A stretch of DNA of 22,914 nucleotides, taken from the NCBI GenBank assembly GCA_021014945.1, contig MU266682.1:1-22914 (forward strand), in the 5' to 3' direction. The first letter of the stretch is position 1, and every line of letters begins with the position of its first letter. The notes under the pieces are model-generated. The model saw nothing but the letters and a program-made list of their open reading frames with translations. It was not told the origin of the DNA and ran no database searches. Shown here piece by piece: positions 8,647 through 19,618 of the stretch. A program made the position numbers and the translations under genes. Origin of the DNA: Leucogyrophana mollusca (taxonomy: Eukaryota; Basidiomycota; Agaricomycetes; Boletales).

Positions 8647-10349
8647 TTAAACACGCACTCCGGCTCCGATACTACCTCCGGCTCCGCCCATGGCGCCCAC
8701 CCCCCGCAGGACGTCGGCGATGATGTGCCGCGGCCGTGCCATTGAGAAAGAGCCGCGAAGTTTTTGTTTTTTGGTGTTGGGAGAAGAAGACGGCGAGATG
8801 GATGACGAAAACTCCGGAGACCGAGACGCCAGGGAAGGGGACCGCGACAGAAGTCCAGGCGAGCGGGGTGCAGGCTCGGGGGAGTGGAATATTTCTGAGT
8901 GAGATCGGTTCAGAGGGATAGGGATGGGGGCGCTCGGAAAGGACCTGATCGGGGACGGTGCGCGAGGGGATGGGTGTGTGGGAGACGGCGAGCGGGCGGA
9001 AGCCACCGATGGCGCCGAAGCGGATGAGAAGAGAGGCCGCGGGCCTGCAGGCGGGGAGGGCGGTGTGTGTGATATACGAGGGGAGGGAGACCGCGATGGT
9101 CTGCGGGCGGATATAGATGGGAGAGTAGCAAGTAAATTTGGAGAGGGTGCACGAGGTAGCTCATCAGGCACAGCCGTGTCATATCCTGTGTTTTTCGGTA
9201 GACACAGTGATGATGTCGAACCCGGTACAGGCGGGCACAGGAGTCCGTTCTTTCCCGTGCATGAGCCTGAAGACTCGCCAGAGCAGTTTGAATTTGCCGG
9301 ACTGCCGGACGGGTTGGATTGTGCTTGACCGAGGTTGAGGCTGGACGCGGATGCGTACGGGCTGGATGCAGGAGACGAGCAGGGTGTGCGTCGTGGTGAC
9401 GGAAGGGGGAAGAGCTGGTCTTCATCGTCGTCATCTTCTTCTTCCGGGATCCGTGGAGTTGACGGCGGAGGCAAGCTATTGCCCCTCGTCGGCCGCGGCG
9501 GGCTTGTTATCCCGGGCGAGGACAAGTGTGGGCAACTTATTTCATCATTCAGCCATACCGATTCGGGCTTCGAAGGCCCCGAGTCACTCGACCGGCGACG
9601 TTTGTCGACCTCGTCAACGCTGATGGGGACGATGGTGCTCCTACCCGGATGGCCAAGACCGAGAGTCGCAGCAGCGACGGAGCCCTCAACGGTGATTGTG
9701 CGTGGGCCTGCGTCTGCGCTGAGGCTGCGCCGTCGACGTGCGGCGCGAGAAAAATGCTCTGGCCAGTGGTCGCCCTGGGACAGCGAGGCCTCGGTTATGG
9801 CGAGACACGCGGTGCAGCATGGCCGGAGAGGAACAGTCATGAGGTCGGCTGCCTGCAGAGAGGGAGAGGGCGTACGGGGGTTGCGTCGGTGCATGGGTGG
9901 AGAGCCTCGGGGAAATGTGGGTGAGGTCGGTGAGCGGTCGCGGTGAACGAGGCACGGGGACAATGTGCACGGGTCGATGTTCCGTGGTGGATGAGGCTGA
10001 GGCTTCGCAGCAAACCTAGATATACTGCATGAGATTTACTTGCTTGAGAACTGGTGTTCCGCACAAACCTAGGTATCGGTACTCGCAGGACGACGTGGTT
10101 TTCCTCCGTCGAAAACGGGTCTGGTTTTTCGGGAGACCCTGGTGTCCCCGACGCAGCAGAAGCCCGTCTCTTCCACAGAGGCAGCGAGAATGACCTTGTC
10201 ACCATCCGTGGCTTGTGCTGACGAGGCGAAGACTCGGGGATCAGCACGCACTGAGCGTCAAAGCGAACGATGCGCTCCGGCTCGTCGCTGATCCACTCTG
10301 GCTCCGCGGTCACTGTCTCGAGCATCGTCGAAGTCATCGTCGCAGACAT
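8647..10349 (-). CDS. Ser/Pro-rich low-complexity protein, 549 aa
   Basis: Exons 10069-10349 and 8647-10015, joined across a 53-nt intron (donor GTTTGT, acceptor ATCTAG), give 549 aa. The first ATG in frame is at 10349. The N-terminal 95 residues hold a more ordered block (EPERIVRFDAQCVLIPE and SFSLPLWKRR). A short cysteine cluster follows (C160, C161, C164 in RPCCTACLAITEASLS), then a basic RAARRRRSLSAD. The middle and C-terminal parts are dominated by SPSP/RSPS repeats and an acidic EEEDDDDEDQ tract. The chain ends in a conserved-looking ARPRHIIADVLRGVG followed by Gly-rich residues. No enzyme domain is visible. RSxS/SP runs suggest a heavily phosphorylated regulatory or nuclear protein, which is inference. 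The alternative acceptor TGCAG at 10025 also keeps the frame. Long antisense frames over 8690-9946 are GC-driven shadows. Confidence 0.72.
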
Positions 10350-11548
10350 TGTGATGGTGGAAGACAAGACTCAAACTCGAGTTTCGCGAGGCACAAGAAT
10401 CAGGATGGAGTAGAAATAATTCAAGGTTAGAATTGCTCCATCACAAGAAGAGGAAGGGTTGTCATACGACTTTGCGGTTTTCGGACCTCAAGACGCTCAT
10501 TTGGGACAAGTACGGTTAGGCGAAGCGGCACGGCGCTCTCTTACTCGCGGACTCAATACTTATGTCCATACGGCAAGATAAGAATATTTGCATCACTCGC
10601 ATGCCCACTTGGACAGACGGAACGTCAAAAAAACAGCATGGGGACATGATAGCGCAGAGAAAGATGGCGGTAGATGGCACTTTTGTGGCATCGTCCGCGC
10701 AATCGAGGACACCGCTCTCATCGTGCCGGTCAACACGTTTTTCGTGTTCGACATTTCATTAATTAGTAGTCTCGGGCGCTGATCACCAACCGACTGCATG
10801 CCGTTGCTGTGGGGTTACGCCGCGGCCGTGATGGCGTTGGAGCCTGAGATGTGGCCCCAAAAGTTACGAAAACGCGACCCTTGTGTTGCGTGAGGCCCAC
10901 CTTCGTTGTCCTGCTCAAGGATGGGTTTGAACGGGTGAACCTGACCTGACGGGGACGCGTCGAGCGTGGAACCATTCCAGGTACAGAGCCCCCTGGACGT
11001 GAGACGGCATCACTGGATAATCAATGGAGGTGCCAGGACATTCAAACACGAAAGATTGTTGGGATGCATATTAGCGAGCGTGTATCCATAAAATTGGGGA
11101 AATGCCTAAGAGTGGATGAATCGCTTCCGTGAAAGGGACTGCCAAGTGTGGAAGGCTACAACGCCCAGGATACGACCTTTGGAGCCACGCCGTCTCGAGG
11201 CCGAGAGCTGATGGCTCCGATAATCTCGAGTTTTACATCTCTTCTATACTGTCTTGTACCTGTTTTGATAGCGCAATGAGAGGAAATCGTTTTGCCAATG
11301 ACACTGATTGAAGCATTGATGGGATGGTGGACATCGGGGAGCAACGCTGCGACACCGTAGACCTCGGTTGGCATGTTGGTTGCACGGTCACGTTACCCGA
11401 AACAGCGTGGCCGGCTCGGGCATAATCTTGTTGCCGTAGCCGGTAGTTCCATCGGGTCCGTGAATCCTCCCATGGCAAGCTCACGAGTCTGAGGCTCGGC
11501 AACAGCGGGCCTAGTTACAGCTGCACCGCGCTGACCTCTACTTTTACA
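10350..11548. other. 1.2-kb intergenic region between divergent genes
   Basis: This should contain the promoters of the 549-aa protein and of the dehydrogenase. Open frames on both strands are short and motif-free. The leader just before 11549 is CT-rich, as expected for a fungal start region. No RNA gene or repeat was recognised. Confidence 0.4.
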
Positions 11549-12951
11549 ATGGCAGATCGTCTCGCACAAGTATCAGGACACCTCAGTAATGCCTATGGAC
11601 GTGGTCTTCTCGCGGGGGAAGTCGCTATCATTACAGGTACAGACCAGAGTCAGGTGTACGAGAGGAACGCGCTGACGATCCCTGGATGTTAGGTGCTGGC
11701 CAAGTGCGTATCCTATCTGGCCAAGGCTCTTGGTTATGAATTGATCAACTTGATAGGGTATCGGTCGTAGCGCAGCCTTACTTTTCGCAAAAGAAGGCGC
11801 CAAGGTTGTCGTAAGCGAGTAAGTATTGCCTCGGTTGAATGAAGAGTTTAAGAGCACCGACTCAATATTTGAATTGGTTAGTATCGACGCAAAGAAAGCG
11901 TCTGTCGTCGTAGATGAGATCAAGGCCGCAGGTGGGGACGCTATCGCCGTCGCAGGTGACGTCGGCGCGGATGATTTCCCGAAGACGATCGTGGAGGCGA
12001 CTGTCAAGTGAGCTTCACCTTCTCCGCATCACGAAAGGGCTGTAACCGATGCTGATGCGTCCCTGAGCCAGAGAATACGGAAAGATAAATCACATCGTTA
12101 ACAACGGTTTGTCCTCCCCCTTGAACCCTCAATCGTCCCTCCTCCCGTGTCCTACGGCCAGGATGTTTCTAGCCCTAGTAGCTTGTTGGGGATTTCTTTA
12201 CTAATGCGCTCCTGCCACGCCAGCGGGATTTACGTATGACAAAATGCTGCACACCATGCCAGACGAAGCATACGATGTCATCATGAAGATCCACGTCCGT
12301 GCACCATTCCGTCTCGTTCGCGCCGCAGCGCCCTACTTCCGTGCCAAGGTCCCTTCCACCCACTCCCGTTCCTAATTGACCCACTCATCCCTCACTCCCC
12401 AGACCCCTACACCCGAAAACCGCACGATCATCAACGTCTCCTCGACATCAGGCCTACACGGGAACGTTGGACAGGCCAATTACGCAGCTGCGAAATCCGC
12501 TGTCGTGGGACTCACCAAGACGATCGCGAAAGAGTGGGGCCCATTCGGTGTCCGCGCAAACGTTGTGGCGTTTGGGCACGTCCATACACGGTACATACGG
12601 TTTTATGCCGAGCCAGCGAGGCCGTTGATAATGAGGTGTTCTTCAGGTTGACTGCGGCGAAGGAAGACGGCGCAACGATCGAGATCGACGGCAAGAAAGT
12701 AGCGCTGGGTATACCAGGCGCTAATACAAAGGCAGCCCAAAGCGTCACGTCGAACGCCGATATACCGCTTCGGAGGGGCGCAACGCCAGATGAGGCCGCT
12801 GCCTCCATGCTCTTGTGAGTGCTACGTTTGTAGCCCCATCTATCCGATGTGCTGTGCTTATGAAACCCATTTCTAACTTAGCCTCGCATCACCCCTTTCG
12901 TCATACGTGAGTGGGCATACATTGGAGGTTACAGGAGGGCGAGGGATCTAG
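11549..12951 (+). CDS. Short-chain dehydrogenase/reductase, FabG-like (9 exons)
   Basis: NAD(P)-dependent oxidoreductase resembling 3-oxoacyl-ACP reductases; the real substrate is unknown. Exons: 11549-11636, 11693-11703, 11757-11818, 11882-12007, 12072-12106, 12224-12348, 12403-12590, 12647-12814, 12882-12951, giving 290 aa. Visible: cofactor motif TGAGQGIGR (29-37), acidic residue after the second strand (VVVSDID), HIVNNAG, catalytic Ser163 (NVSSTSG), and the YxxxK pair Tyr176/Lys180. A 20-30-residue insertion (DGATIEIDGKKVALGIPG) precedes IPLRRGATPDEAA and the C-terminal SYVSGHTLEVTGG. This insertion is known in a FabG-like subgroup. Exon 2 is only 11 nt and encodes the glycine motif. No targeting signal is obvious, although the first 20 residues precede the fold. 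It is convergent with the next dehydrogenase, from which it differs in family. Confidence 0.94.
11693..11703 (+). other. 11-nt microexon encoding part of the SDR glycine motif
   Basis: GTGCTGGCCAA, between a 56-nt and a 53-nt GT-AG intron, supplies the GAGQ of TGAGQGIGR. Without it the Rossmann cofactor motif cannot be assembled from the flanking sequence, and the frame is lost. Confidence 0.85.
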
Positions 12952-13464
12952 GCCGCCTACCTTCCTCACCTTTGATCTACTGTACTGCAGCCGACCCCTT
13001 TCGCGGCTTCGTGGCCCAAGGGCCTGTTTCTGGGGTGATTCTTAACTACTATCAGTGTTCTGGTGCGCGGAATCCAATATTTCGTGGGTGTTTCCGGTTT
13101 TCAAACTGTGCGTTACTGCGCATGGCGTTCACCGGAATGTCCATCAACACCCGGCTCGGGCAAGGGCGTCAGTAAAAGCGGTGAGTATTGATGTCCTGTG
13201 GAATGCCGCCACTGAGGGGGAGATCGGTTCTGGGTTCCACCATATTGATATGTAACAATTGCGGGCTTGTTGCGAAACATCCACCTTAAGATCAGCATCT
13301 ATATCCTGTACCTCTTAAAGTCCAGCTCTCCCACCTCCCTTCTCGGGCAATCAGTGCTCAACATGCACGCGACATGAGAGGCTGGCATTACATGGGCCTC
13401 GGTCGACTGTCTTGCCCTAATCACCACATACCCTCCATTCTGTCATACACATTATGACGCAATT
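12952..13464. other. Convergent intergenic region
   Basis: Both flanking dehydrogenase genes end into this 513-bp stretch, so it should hold two 3' untranslated regions. I see no gene or repeat in it. Confidence 0.45.
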
Positions 13465-14761
13465 CTACGTAGAAAGATACTCTGCGATGATACGATCGAC
13501 TCGTGGATCTACCTTTCCAAGAACCTCGATGGTCTCCGCCTGAACACACCCGTCAGCGGATGATTCCTTACTGAGGTACAGAGACGTACCCATAACCGCC
13601 TCGACACCTCCCTACCTTCATCACTCAAGATATAATCGCTCTCCTCTGTGATTTTACAAGCGGAAAGGTACCGCCCGTGTCTGCTCCTCTCATCGGGCGC
13701 AACAGCTGGGTGCACAAGCGTCCGACTGCCCATCTCAGTCGAGCGGGCTAGAAGTCGTCTGAGTAGCAAGAAGCCGTATTTCTCGATCACTTTGGATTCT
13801 GTCTCACGAGCGAGGCTGGAATAGCAGAACCCAGGGTTTGCGGCGCAGACGGTGACGGGAGTCGGATCTGGCAGGTGCGCACAGAGCTCGCGGACGAACA
13901 TGATTTCGAGGACTAGTTTCATAACTCAGTCAACACTACACGCGAGCAACGGTGCACATCTAGTGTCAAGGAAACTCACGTTTGGAAAGATAGTATCTCT
14001 GCCCCATTATGCTATACCATTGGGATTAATGTGAATCACGGCAGCGCAAGCGCGCGAAGAACTTACGAGCGAGTGCAATATTTCTTATCGTTGAGCGTCT
14101 CGAGGATGCCTGGCCATTTGTCAGGGTTTTTCAGTTTATTTGCGAGATAGTGTGCCTCGCTCGAGACAATGACAAGTCTCGAGGGGACCTCAGGCGTCGA
14201 TGTTCTGATAAGATGAGGGAGCATAAGAATGCTCAAAAGTGCAGTTGACAAGTAGTTCACTTGAAGGCTACGTGCAAGTCAGTAAGTCTTGGAAGGATCG
14301 TGGCGATCCTGCTACTTACGTTGTCTCCCAGCCATCTGAAGTCTTTGCGTAATTTAAGGTAGAAACAGCAGCATTGGCGACAAGTACGTCGACTTTTTGG
14401 CCTTCGGACTCAAATCTGTCCACGAAAGCACGGACGGAGTCAAACGTGCTCAGCTCGAGCGTCCATGCGGCTACACCAGTGCTACCAGAGCGCTGTTCGA
14501 TAACTCCACGAAAAGGTTAGAGTTCTGCGAGAAATAAGGAACGCAGAACGTACCTTGTGCTGTCTGTTCACACTTTTCTTTATTCCGACAGGTGACGATT
14601 AGCTTTCCCGGCTTCATGCGAGCGAAATGTATGGAAGCTTCGAGCCCTAACCCGACATTTGCGCCAGTAACAACAATGGTCTTGTCGCTGACATCACCAG
14701 ATGCAAGAGGGATATTGGTCCACTGCTCGCGAAAAAAGCGTCTGCGGCCGAATTTACCCAT
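13465..14761 (-). CDS. Short-chain dehydrogenase, retinol-dehydrogenase/WWOX-like
   Basis: NAD(P)-dependent dehydrogenase of the fungal family often labelled retinol dehydrogenase or WW-domain oxidoreductase; substrate unknown. Exons: 14554-14761, 14320-14503, 14067-14267, 13980-14011, 13590-13912, 13465-13539, giving 340 aa. Visible: cofactor motif TGANVGLG (32-39), then CRNKEKCE, NAAV (113-116) in place of the textbook NAGI, catalytic serines in IVSSEAH (166-167), and active-site Tyr204/Lys208 in RYYLSK. The C-terminus is the usual SDEGREVSRRLW then KVDPRVDRII. Exon 4 is 32 nt and carries the YxxxK site. The acceptor of intron 1 (GTGGAG) was chosen because it yields the family pattern VIEQRSGSTGVAAW. 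No membrane segment is seen. All introns are 50-86 nt. Confidence 0.92.
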
Positions 14762-14851
14762 GCGAAAGATGGACGAGGGTTCAGGAAGTTGTTCAGTACG
14801 CCGTCAACTGGCTGATCACTGTATCAACTTGAAAACACGCAGTGAGAACGG

Positions 14852-15160
14852 CTAAGTCGTGGTGGTAGATCTGCCATAGCTAAACTTGAACACGCGCGTG
14901 TAAATGCTGGGCAGTTGGTTGATCTTGTCAAGGCAAAAATAGACCACTAGGCCTGGGGATAAGATTGTGAAGACCCATGCGAACGAGTATCCACGACGAC
15001 CCAGAGCAGCTGGACTTCGAGTTATTTCGATTGGGGCTTCCGCGGTGATTGGGTCAAATTTGATTGTTGGCCAATCCGATGTACCTGCACCTGGGTTCAT
15101 GGAGAGACCCTCAAACACGAAGTGTCGTTGAACGTTGTGCGAGCTTTGGGCTGTGACCAT
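14852..15160 (-). CDS. Possible small membrane protein, 102 aa
   Basis: A single open frame from an ATG at 15160 to a TAG. The reading looks protein-like. A polar N-terminal half (GLSMNPGAGTSDWPTIKFDP) is followed by a hydrophobic segment (FAWVFTILSPGLVVYFCL, about residues 67-84) and a basic C-terminal tail. The same frame is open for a further eight codons upstream with no ATG, so it could be the last exon of a longer gene. No family is recognised. It lies 90 bp upstream of the dehydrogenase start on the same strand. Confidence 0.35.
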   Translation of the reverse strand: MVTAQSSHNVQRHFVFEGLSMNPGAGTSDWPTIKFDPITAEAPIEITRSPAALGRRGYSFAWVFTILSPGLVVYFCLDKINQLPSIYTRVFKFSYGRSTTTT

Positions 15161-15635
15161 CGATGATGGTTCAAGCTTTTTCAAGAGTCGGTTGTGGCGC
15201 CGCCACCGCGTCCATCCGCGTCAATCCTCACGGGGCTCGGCTAAACGATAACGACAAAGATATCACATTGCAGAGCGTAGGTACTGTAGCATCACTGATA
15301 GGTCACGGAGTATTTGCTTTGGGAGAGGATTAAGGTCGGTGTTTGCACACGCAACTCTTGGAAGCCGGGTCTTCCACCTTGTTGATGACTTTTGAGTCCA
15401 TCTGGGGGAATGGCAAGCGTGTCCCGCCTCGTTCGGGCTGAGAGGCTCTCCAGCTCCGTTGGAGCGAATCTGCAAATCGTACCAACATGATGCATGCTCA
15501 GTTCTGTTACGAGAGGGAGGTGCCGAGCAGAGCGGCTTGTCACTTCAATGAGCGCCGCGATAATCGAGATACGCTGTTCTACGGAGATGGTGTAAATGTA
15601 CAGTGCAGCACAAGCGGAGAGAGCTCTTCCTACAG
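15161..15635. other. Intergenic region below the F-box gene
   Basis: This should hold the 3' untranslated region of the F-box gene. A minus-strand frame at 15292-15657 overlaps the F-box gene's last codons in another frame and has no motif. No gene is supported. Confidence 0.4.
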
Positions 15636-17506
15636 CTACTCCATAGGCTCCCGCCATAGGTCATCGCCAACACGCACCCAGGGCCCACCGTGAAACCCAA
15701 GTGTGATGACGTTCAGGGTTGGATAGTGACGAGCTAGATGCATCACGACTGAGCGCTGTTCCTGCACCGTGAAGCGCCGCACCGGGTGGGGGTCCATATC
15801 CCAGCCAACGTGTTGCGTGAGCTGCAGCTGTTCGACGGAAGGAGGCAGGCGCGCGCGACCCAAGGCAAGCCAGCTCATCAAACCCTGGCCGTACTCATTC
15901 AGTGATCACTGGTGAGAATCAGGGTTACAGAAGGGATAGGCTTACTGAAAAAGTGTCTGGTCCTTCACTTGGCGAGTCATGTTCGTCGACTTGGATCGCG
16001 CAAATATCGCACAGCCGAAGAACCACGCCTCCAGGGATTTTAGGAGCTTCGAGAGATGAGCCGACGTAGATGTGGTTTCGGGTTGGAGGTGCTGTACATT
16101 CATCTACGCGATGGTGCCTCAATGGCCCTTGTTCGGGCGTGTGTTCAGAGGGAACAGGAACTTCCGTGTCTTGTCCATCAGATGACATGAGTGCATTTTC
16201 GATGTGTCCATCGCCACTGTCCTCGTCGTCACCTTGGTCGCTGTCGCTGCCTGGGTTACTGGCATCCTCGTCGTCGTCATCCCCAAAAAGCTCCTGGAAC
16301 TCCACGCTCAAGTCTCGAAGGTGGGGGAAATAATCGCAGATCAATGCGAAGATCTCCATGTGAGGCCGTATCCCGGGGAAAGACAAGCTGAGGGTATGCA
16401 CGGGAACGCTCGCTTGCGAAAACTGGGACAGGGCCAGCAGAAAGAGAGCATAACTATTCTCGCCACAGTCGTTGAGCCGAAAAGCCTGAACCGGCCTCCC
16501 GGCCGCCAGCACTGCTGCTAGGGAAACAGGCACGGATATGTATTGGAGGCGGGGAGCAACGCTGAGAGGCAGTGTACGGGGTATCAATTCCAGTGGAATG
16601 ACAGAACGGCCTGTCAAGTGCAGGTTCAAAAGCCGCGGAGTTTTTTCTAATAATGAGAAAAAGAGAGCAGCGGTGTCCGGGTGGACGGTGAGTGTGAGGT
16701 AGGTGAGACACGGGAACGAGGGAAACTGAATAAGAGCGGGGAGAACGAGATCTTCTGGGTGTCTCAGTCGATGAAAAACCAGTTTCTCCAGCCGATTGGG
16801 GAGGACGAGTTCGATGAGGGTGGATAAATCTACAATGCTGGCGGGAGAGTTATACATCAGTTCCAAAACTCGCAAAGGAAGGCAGGACCCCTTCGATGCG
16901 GTGATATTGCAATCAAAAAGGTCTAGGACTTCGAGAGACGGGATCCCAGCTAGTGCCGCGCGACAGTTCTCGTCGACATCTAGCCAGCACGAGTTGATAG
17001 TGCGCAGGTTTTGGTAACGTGGAAGTGACGAGATGAGTGAGCCGACAGTAGCCCGCCATGCCGCATCGAAGGTCTCCGCCAGCGCATATGAAGATATCTC
17101 GGCATAGTGTCGCCGGGAGAATCCCGTAATTTTCCATTGAGATACCAAGGGCGATAAGGCAGCCGCTTTGGGGTCATGCCCCAGAGTCGTGTGTCGTCGT
17201 ATCATGACTGTGAACTCTCTGATCCACCGCCACATGTTGTTGGCCCGCACTTCATCTGGATTGGGAGCCTTCAAAGATAATGACTGGAAAAGGCGTTTCT
17301 GGCATAGTTGACAGAACAGACGGCAGACGAGACAGAGCTGGGAGAGTTCAGGGAAATTGGTATAGCTCCAGCATTCATCCCATATTTCGGTAGGAAGTGA
17401 GAAAGGCTTGCTCGGCAGGAATGGAGCGATCTGGGAGGTTGATTCTTAGAATTCTTTCATGAAATACTATGCGATGTAGACTCACGGACTGCTGCTCTTT
17501 TATCAT
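15636..17506 (-). CDS. F-box/leucine-rich-repeat-like protein, 584 aa
   Basis: Probable substrate-recognition subunit of an SCF-type ubiquitin ligase, by analogy with the large agaricomycete F-box-like family. Exons 17486-17506, 15946-17430 and 15636-15884 join in phase 0. The first exon encodes only MIKEQQS. The F-box-like segment follows (FSLPTEIWDECWSY then FPELSQLCLVCRLFCQLCQ, residues 16-48). Then come irregular leucine-rich strands (for example LEVLDLFDCNI and PCLTYLTLTVHP), an acidic low-complexity stretch (about 395-425, DDDDED, DSDQGDDEDSGDG) and a last repeat block in exon 3 (YPTLNVITLGFHGG). Intron 2 (61 nt) was placed from GTAAGC to GGCCAG because it joins DTFS to GLMSWLALGR; without it the frame stops after 7 codons. 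The target is unknown. A frameshifted homologue lies at 20020-21217. Confidence 0.86.
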
Positions 17507-17877
17507 CCTGTGATTTTGCGCCCTAGGCAGTCTGCAGCGGTGCAGTCTTACAGTGAGTTCGTGCTGTAGACAAGTACGAGAGCGAGCAGATGTCTCATCA
17601 ATGATTCAAGATTGAAGGAAGAAACCAGTCGTTCCTTCTACAAGCAACCGCAAACAAATACTTCGTGTGCTCCTATTTTCTTCCGGGGGGATTGTTTCCA
17701 TTCATAAATGAATGACCACCTCCATTCAATGTGATGGACAGCCTACGGGAAACTAGACTGTTCTGGCTGCGAGTGCTCCTCCTGGTGCAAGGGGACTAAA
17801 ATTTCCGGACTGTTCAATGTGTGCGAAGTAGGTATCTGTACAATGAGTTTCGAAATCACGTTCCGTTTCTAGTCCGC
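17507..17877. promoter_or_regulatory. Region between E2 gene stop and F-box gene start
   Basis: Both flanking genes are on the minus strand, so this 371-bp stretch holds the 3' end of the E2 transcript and the F-box promoter. No TATA box or other clear motif is seen. Confidence 0.35.
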
Positions 17878-19618
17878 CTATATTCCCTCCCCAATCAGCC
17901 TCTGGGGCGCCTCGACATACGCTCTCCAACACTCCACAAAGGCCGCCAGTTCGGCACCCTCGAGAACACGATGGTCAGCACTCCAGCTTATAGGCAACTT
18001 GAGCCTCCTCTCTCCCTTGCCGTCCCCCCGATCAACGTCCCATACCCACTTGGCGCGCCCGATAGCAACAATAGCCACGCCTCCACCAGGGACCAGGACA
18101 GGCGCAGCAAATTCCCCTGCGCCAATGGAGCCTATGTTCGATACCGACACCGTCCCCCCACGTTTCGGCATCTCAGCGGGTGTGAGCGCGGGGGGTGTTT
18201 GGCGGCCGAGATATGAGAGGTGCTTGAGCTGGGAAGAGAGCGAGTAGATGGAGTGCGTGTTTGCACGTTGGATCGTAGGTGTGTACAGTCCGCTCGGCGT
18301 AGAAAGGGCTACACTGATATCGGCGTGCGGCCGAATCGTGAGAGTTGGTTTACCACTGTTAGCAGTCGACTCGGGGGTAATGGAGGATCGGAGGATAGGC
18401 CATTCCATCATTGCGCGAGAAAGGGTCTTGAGAAGCACCGGGAGATACGTTAGGCGTGTGTATTGCGCTGATGGTGGGACCGATGGAGGGGGCGGGACGG
18501 GGTGGACTGCTGCGGGATTGACGGGTAATGCTGCTGGTGCTGCACCGGAGTAGTGGGAAGGTATGTGAGCATTGAGAATCGGAAGGATATCGTGTAATGC
18601 TGTAATATCCAAAGAAGTTGAATAGCTGTCACGGATGCGTCAGAACTGCCACAGAAGCCACGGAACGCTCAACATACCCAAAATGAGGGATTTCCAGACT
18701 CTGATGCGACGATGATCAACGGTATTGGTACACAAGGCGAAGCTATGGTACATACCTTCACCATGGCCTTCCACATTCCATATCTTGTCCTTCCGAGCTC
18801 CACAACCGCGTCGGCACCAGCTTCTGTGAAAACGGCCCCTGCAACGGGGCTTGTGTCTGGACGCGTAGATGCTCGAGATAAGAACGCCTCAACGTCCTTC
18901 TTTTCAATGCGCCCGTCCCGACCACTACCAGGCGCCAGCTTGACCAAGTCGACTCCTTGCTGCTTCGCAAAGTGACGTACAGAGGGTGTGGCGAGCACGT
19001 TCTCTGTGTTCGTGGTGGCTGGTTCCGCGGTATAGTTCGGATCCATTGGGTGAAGACGTCGTGGCGTCGTGGGTTCCTCCCGTATCTCCTCTGCGCGTGA
19101 TAAAGTCTCAGACGCGACTTGCTTTTCAGACAGAGGTTCGAGGTCTGAGAGGGTAGATTCTGCCGAGCCGACAGTCTCCAACTGGGATTCTGGAGCGCCT
19201 TCTATCACCTCTTCTTCAACTTCGATTAAGCAGAGTCCCTGGCCGACTTTCGCTACCTCGCCTTCTTTAACGAGGAGCTCTTTCACGATCCCGTCAAAAG
19301 GACTGGTAATCTCTACGCTGGCCTTGTCACTCTGGACTTCGCAGAGCGGATCAAACGACTGTATTGGATTGTTCTCCTTCACGCTCCTGGGATGCGGGCA
19401 ATATCAGTTCATAGTTGAGGTGAAAAAGTGAGCCTTGGGGATCCGGCCGGAACTCATGCTTACCACTTGATGACCTCGCATTCTGTTATACCCTCCCCAA
19501 TGTCAGCGAGCTTGAACTTTTGGAGAACTTTCCTGGATGCCCAGTAGGAATGGGAAGTGTGAAAATGGGAGACGATGGCTGGCCGACCGAGAAGTCGACG
19601 CAGAGGTCGAACAAGCAT
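17878..19618 (-). CDS. DBT: Branched-chain 2-oxoacid dehydrogenase E2 (dihydrolipoyl transacylase), mitochondrial
   Basis: E2 core of the mitochondrial branched-chain 2-oxoacid dehydrogenase complex; it transfers acyl groups from lipoamide to CoA in Val/Leu/Ile breakdown. Exons 19464-19618, 18756-19386, 18678-18700 and 17878-18625 give 518 aa. The ATG at 19618 opens an Arg-rich presequence (MLVRPLRRLLGRPAIVSHFH), a typical mitochondrial import signal. The lipoyl domain has LADIGEGITECEVIKW and lipoyl-lysine Lys73 in SDKASVEI. The subunit-binding domain is about residues 181-219 (LATPSVRHFAKQQGVDLVKL). The acyltransferase domain ends in SWSADHRVLEG, where catalytic His488 is present but the usual Asp of HxxxDG is Glu492. 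Exon 3 is 23 nt. LADIGEGI and the SADHR context favour the branched-chain enzyme over pyruvate or oxoglutarate E2. Confidence 0.95.

Noticed and set aside
8690..9946. Several long plus-strand frames opposite the 549-aa gene (up to 203 codons)
   Set aside because: They are GC-rich antisense shadows of Ser/Pro codons, with arbitrary composition and no domains. The minus-strand model has a consistent start, intron and ordered ends.
3225..14761. P450 plus two dehydrogenases as a secondary-metabolite gene cluster
   Set aside because: No synthase, terpene cyclase, transporter or regulator is present, and housekeeping and unrelated genes separate them.
15925..17274. Reading the F-box gene as a single 449-codon frame
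   Set aside because: That frame begins with TTG and omits the F-box itself. Upstream sequence in the same frame plus a 7-codon first exon, and a downstream exon across a 61-nt intron, give a complete protein.
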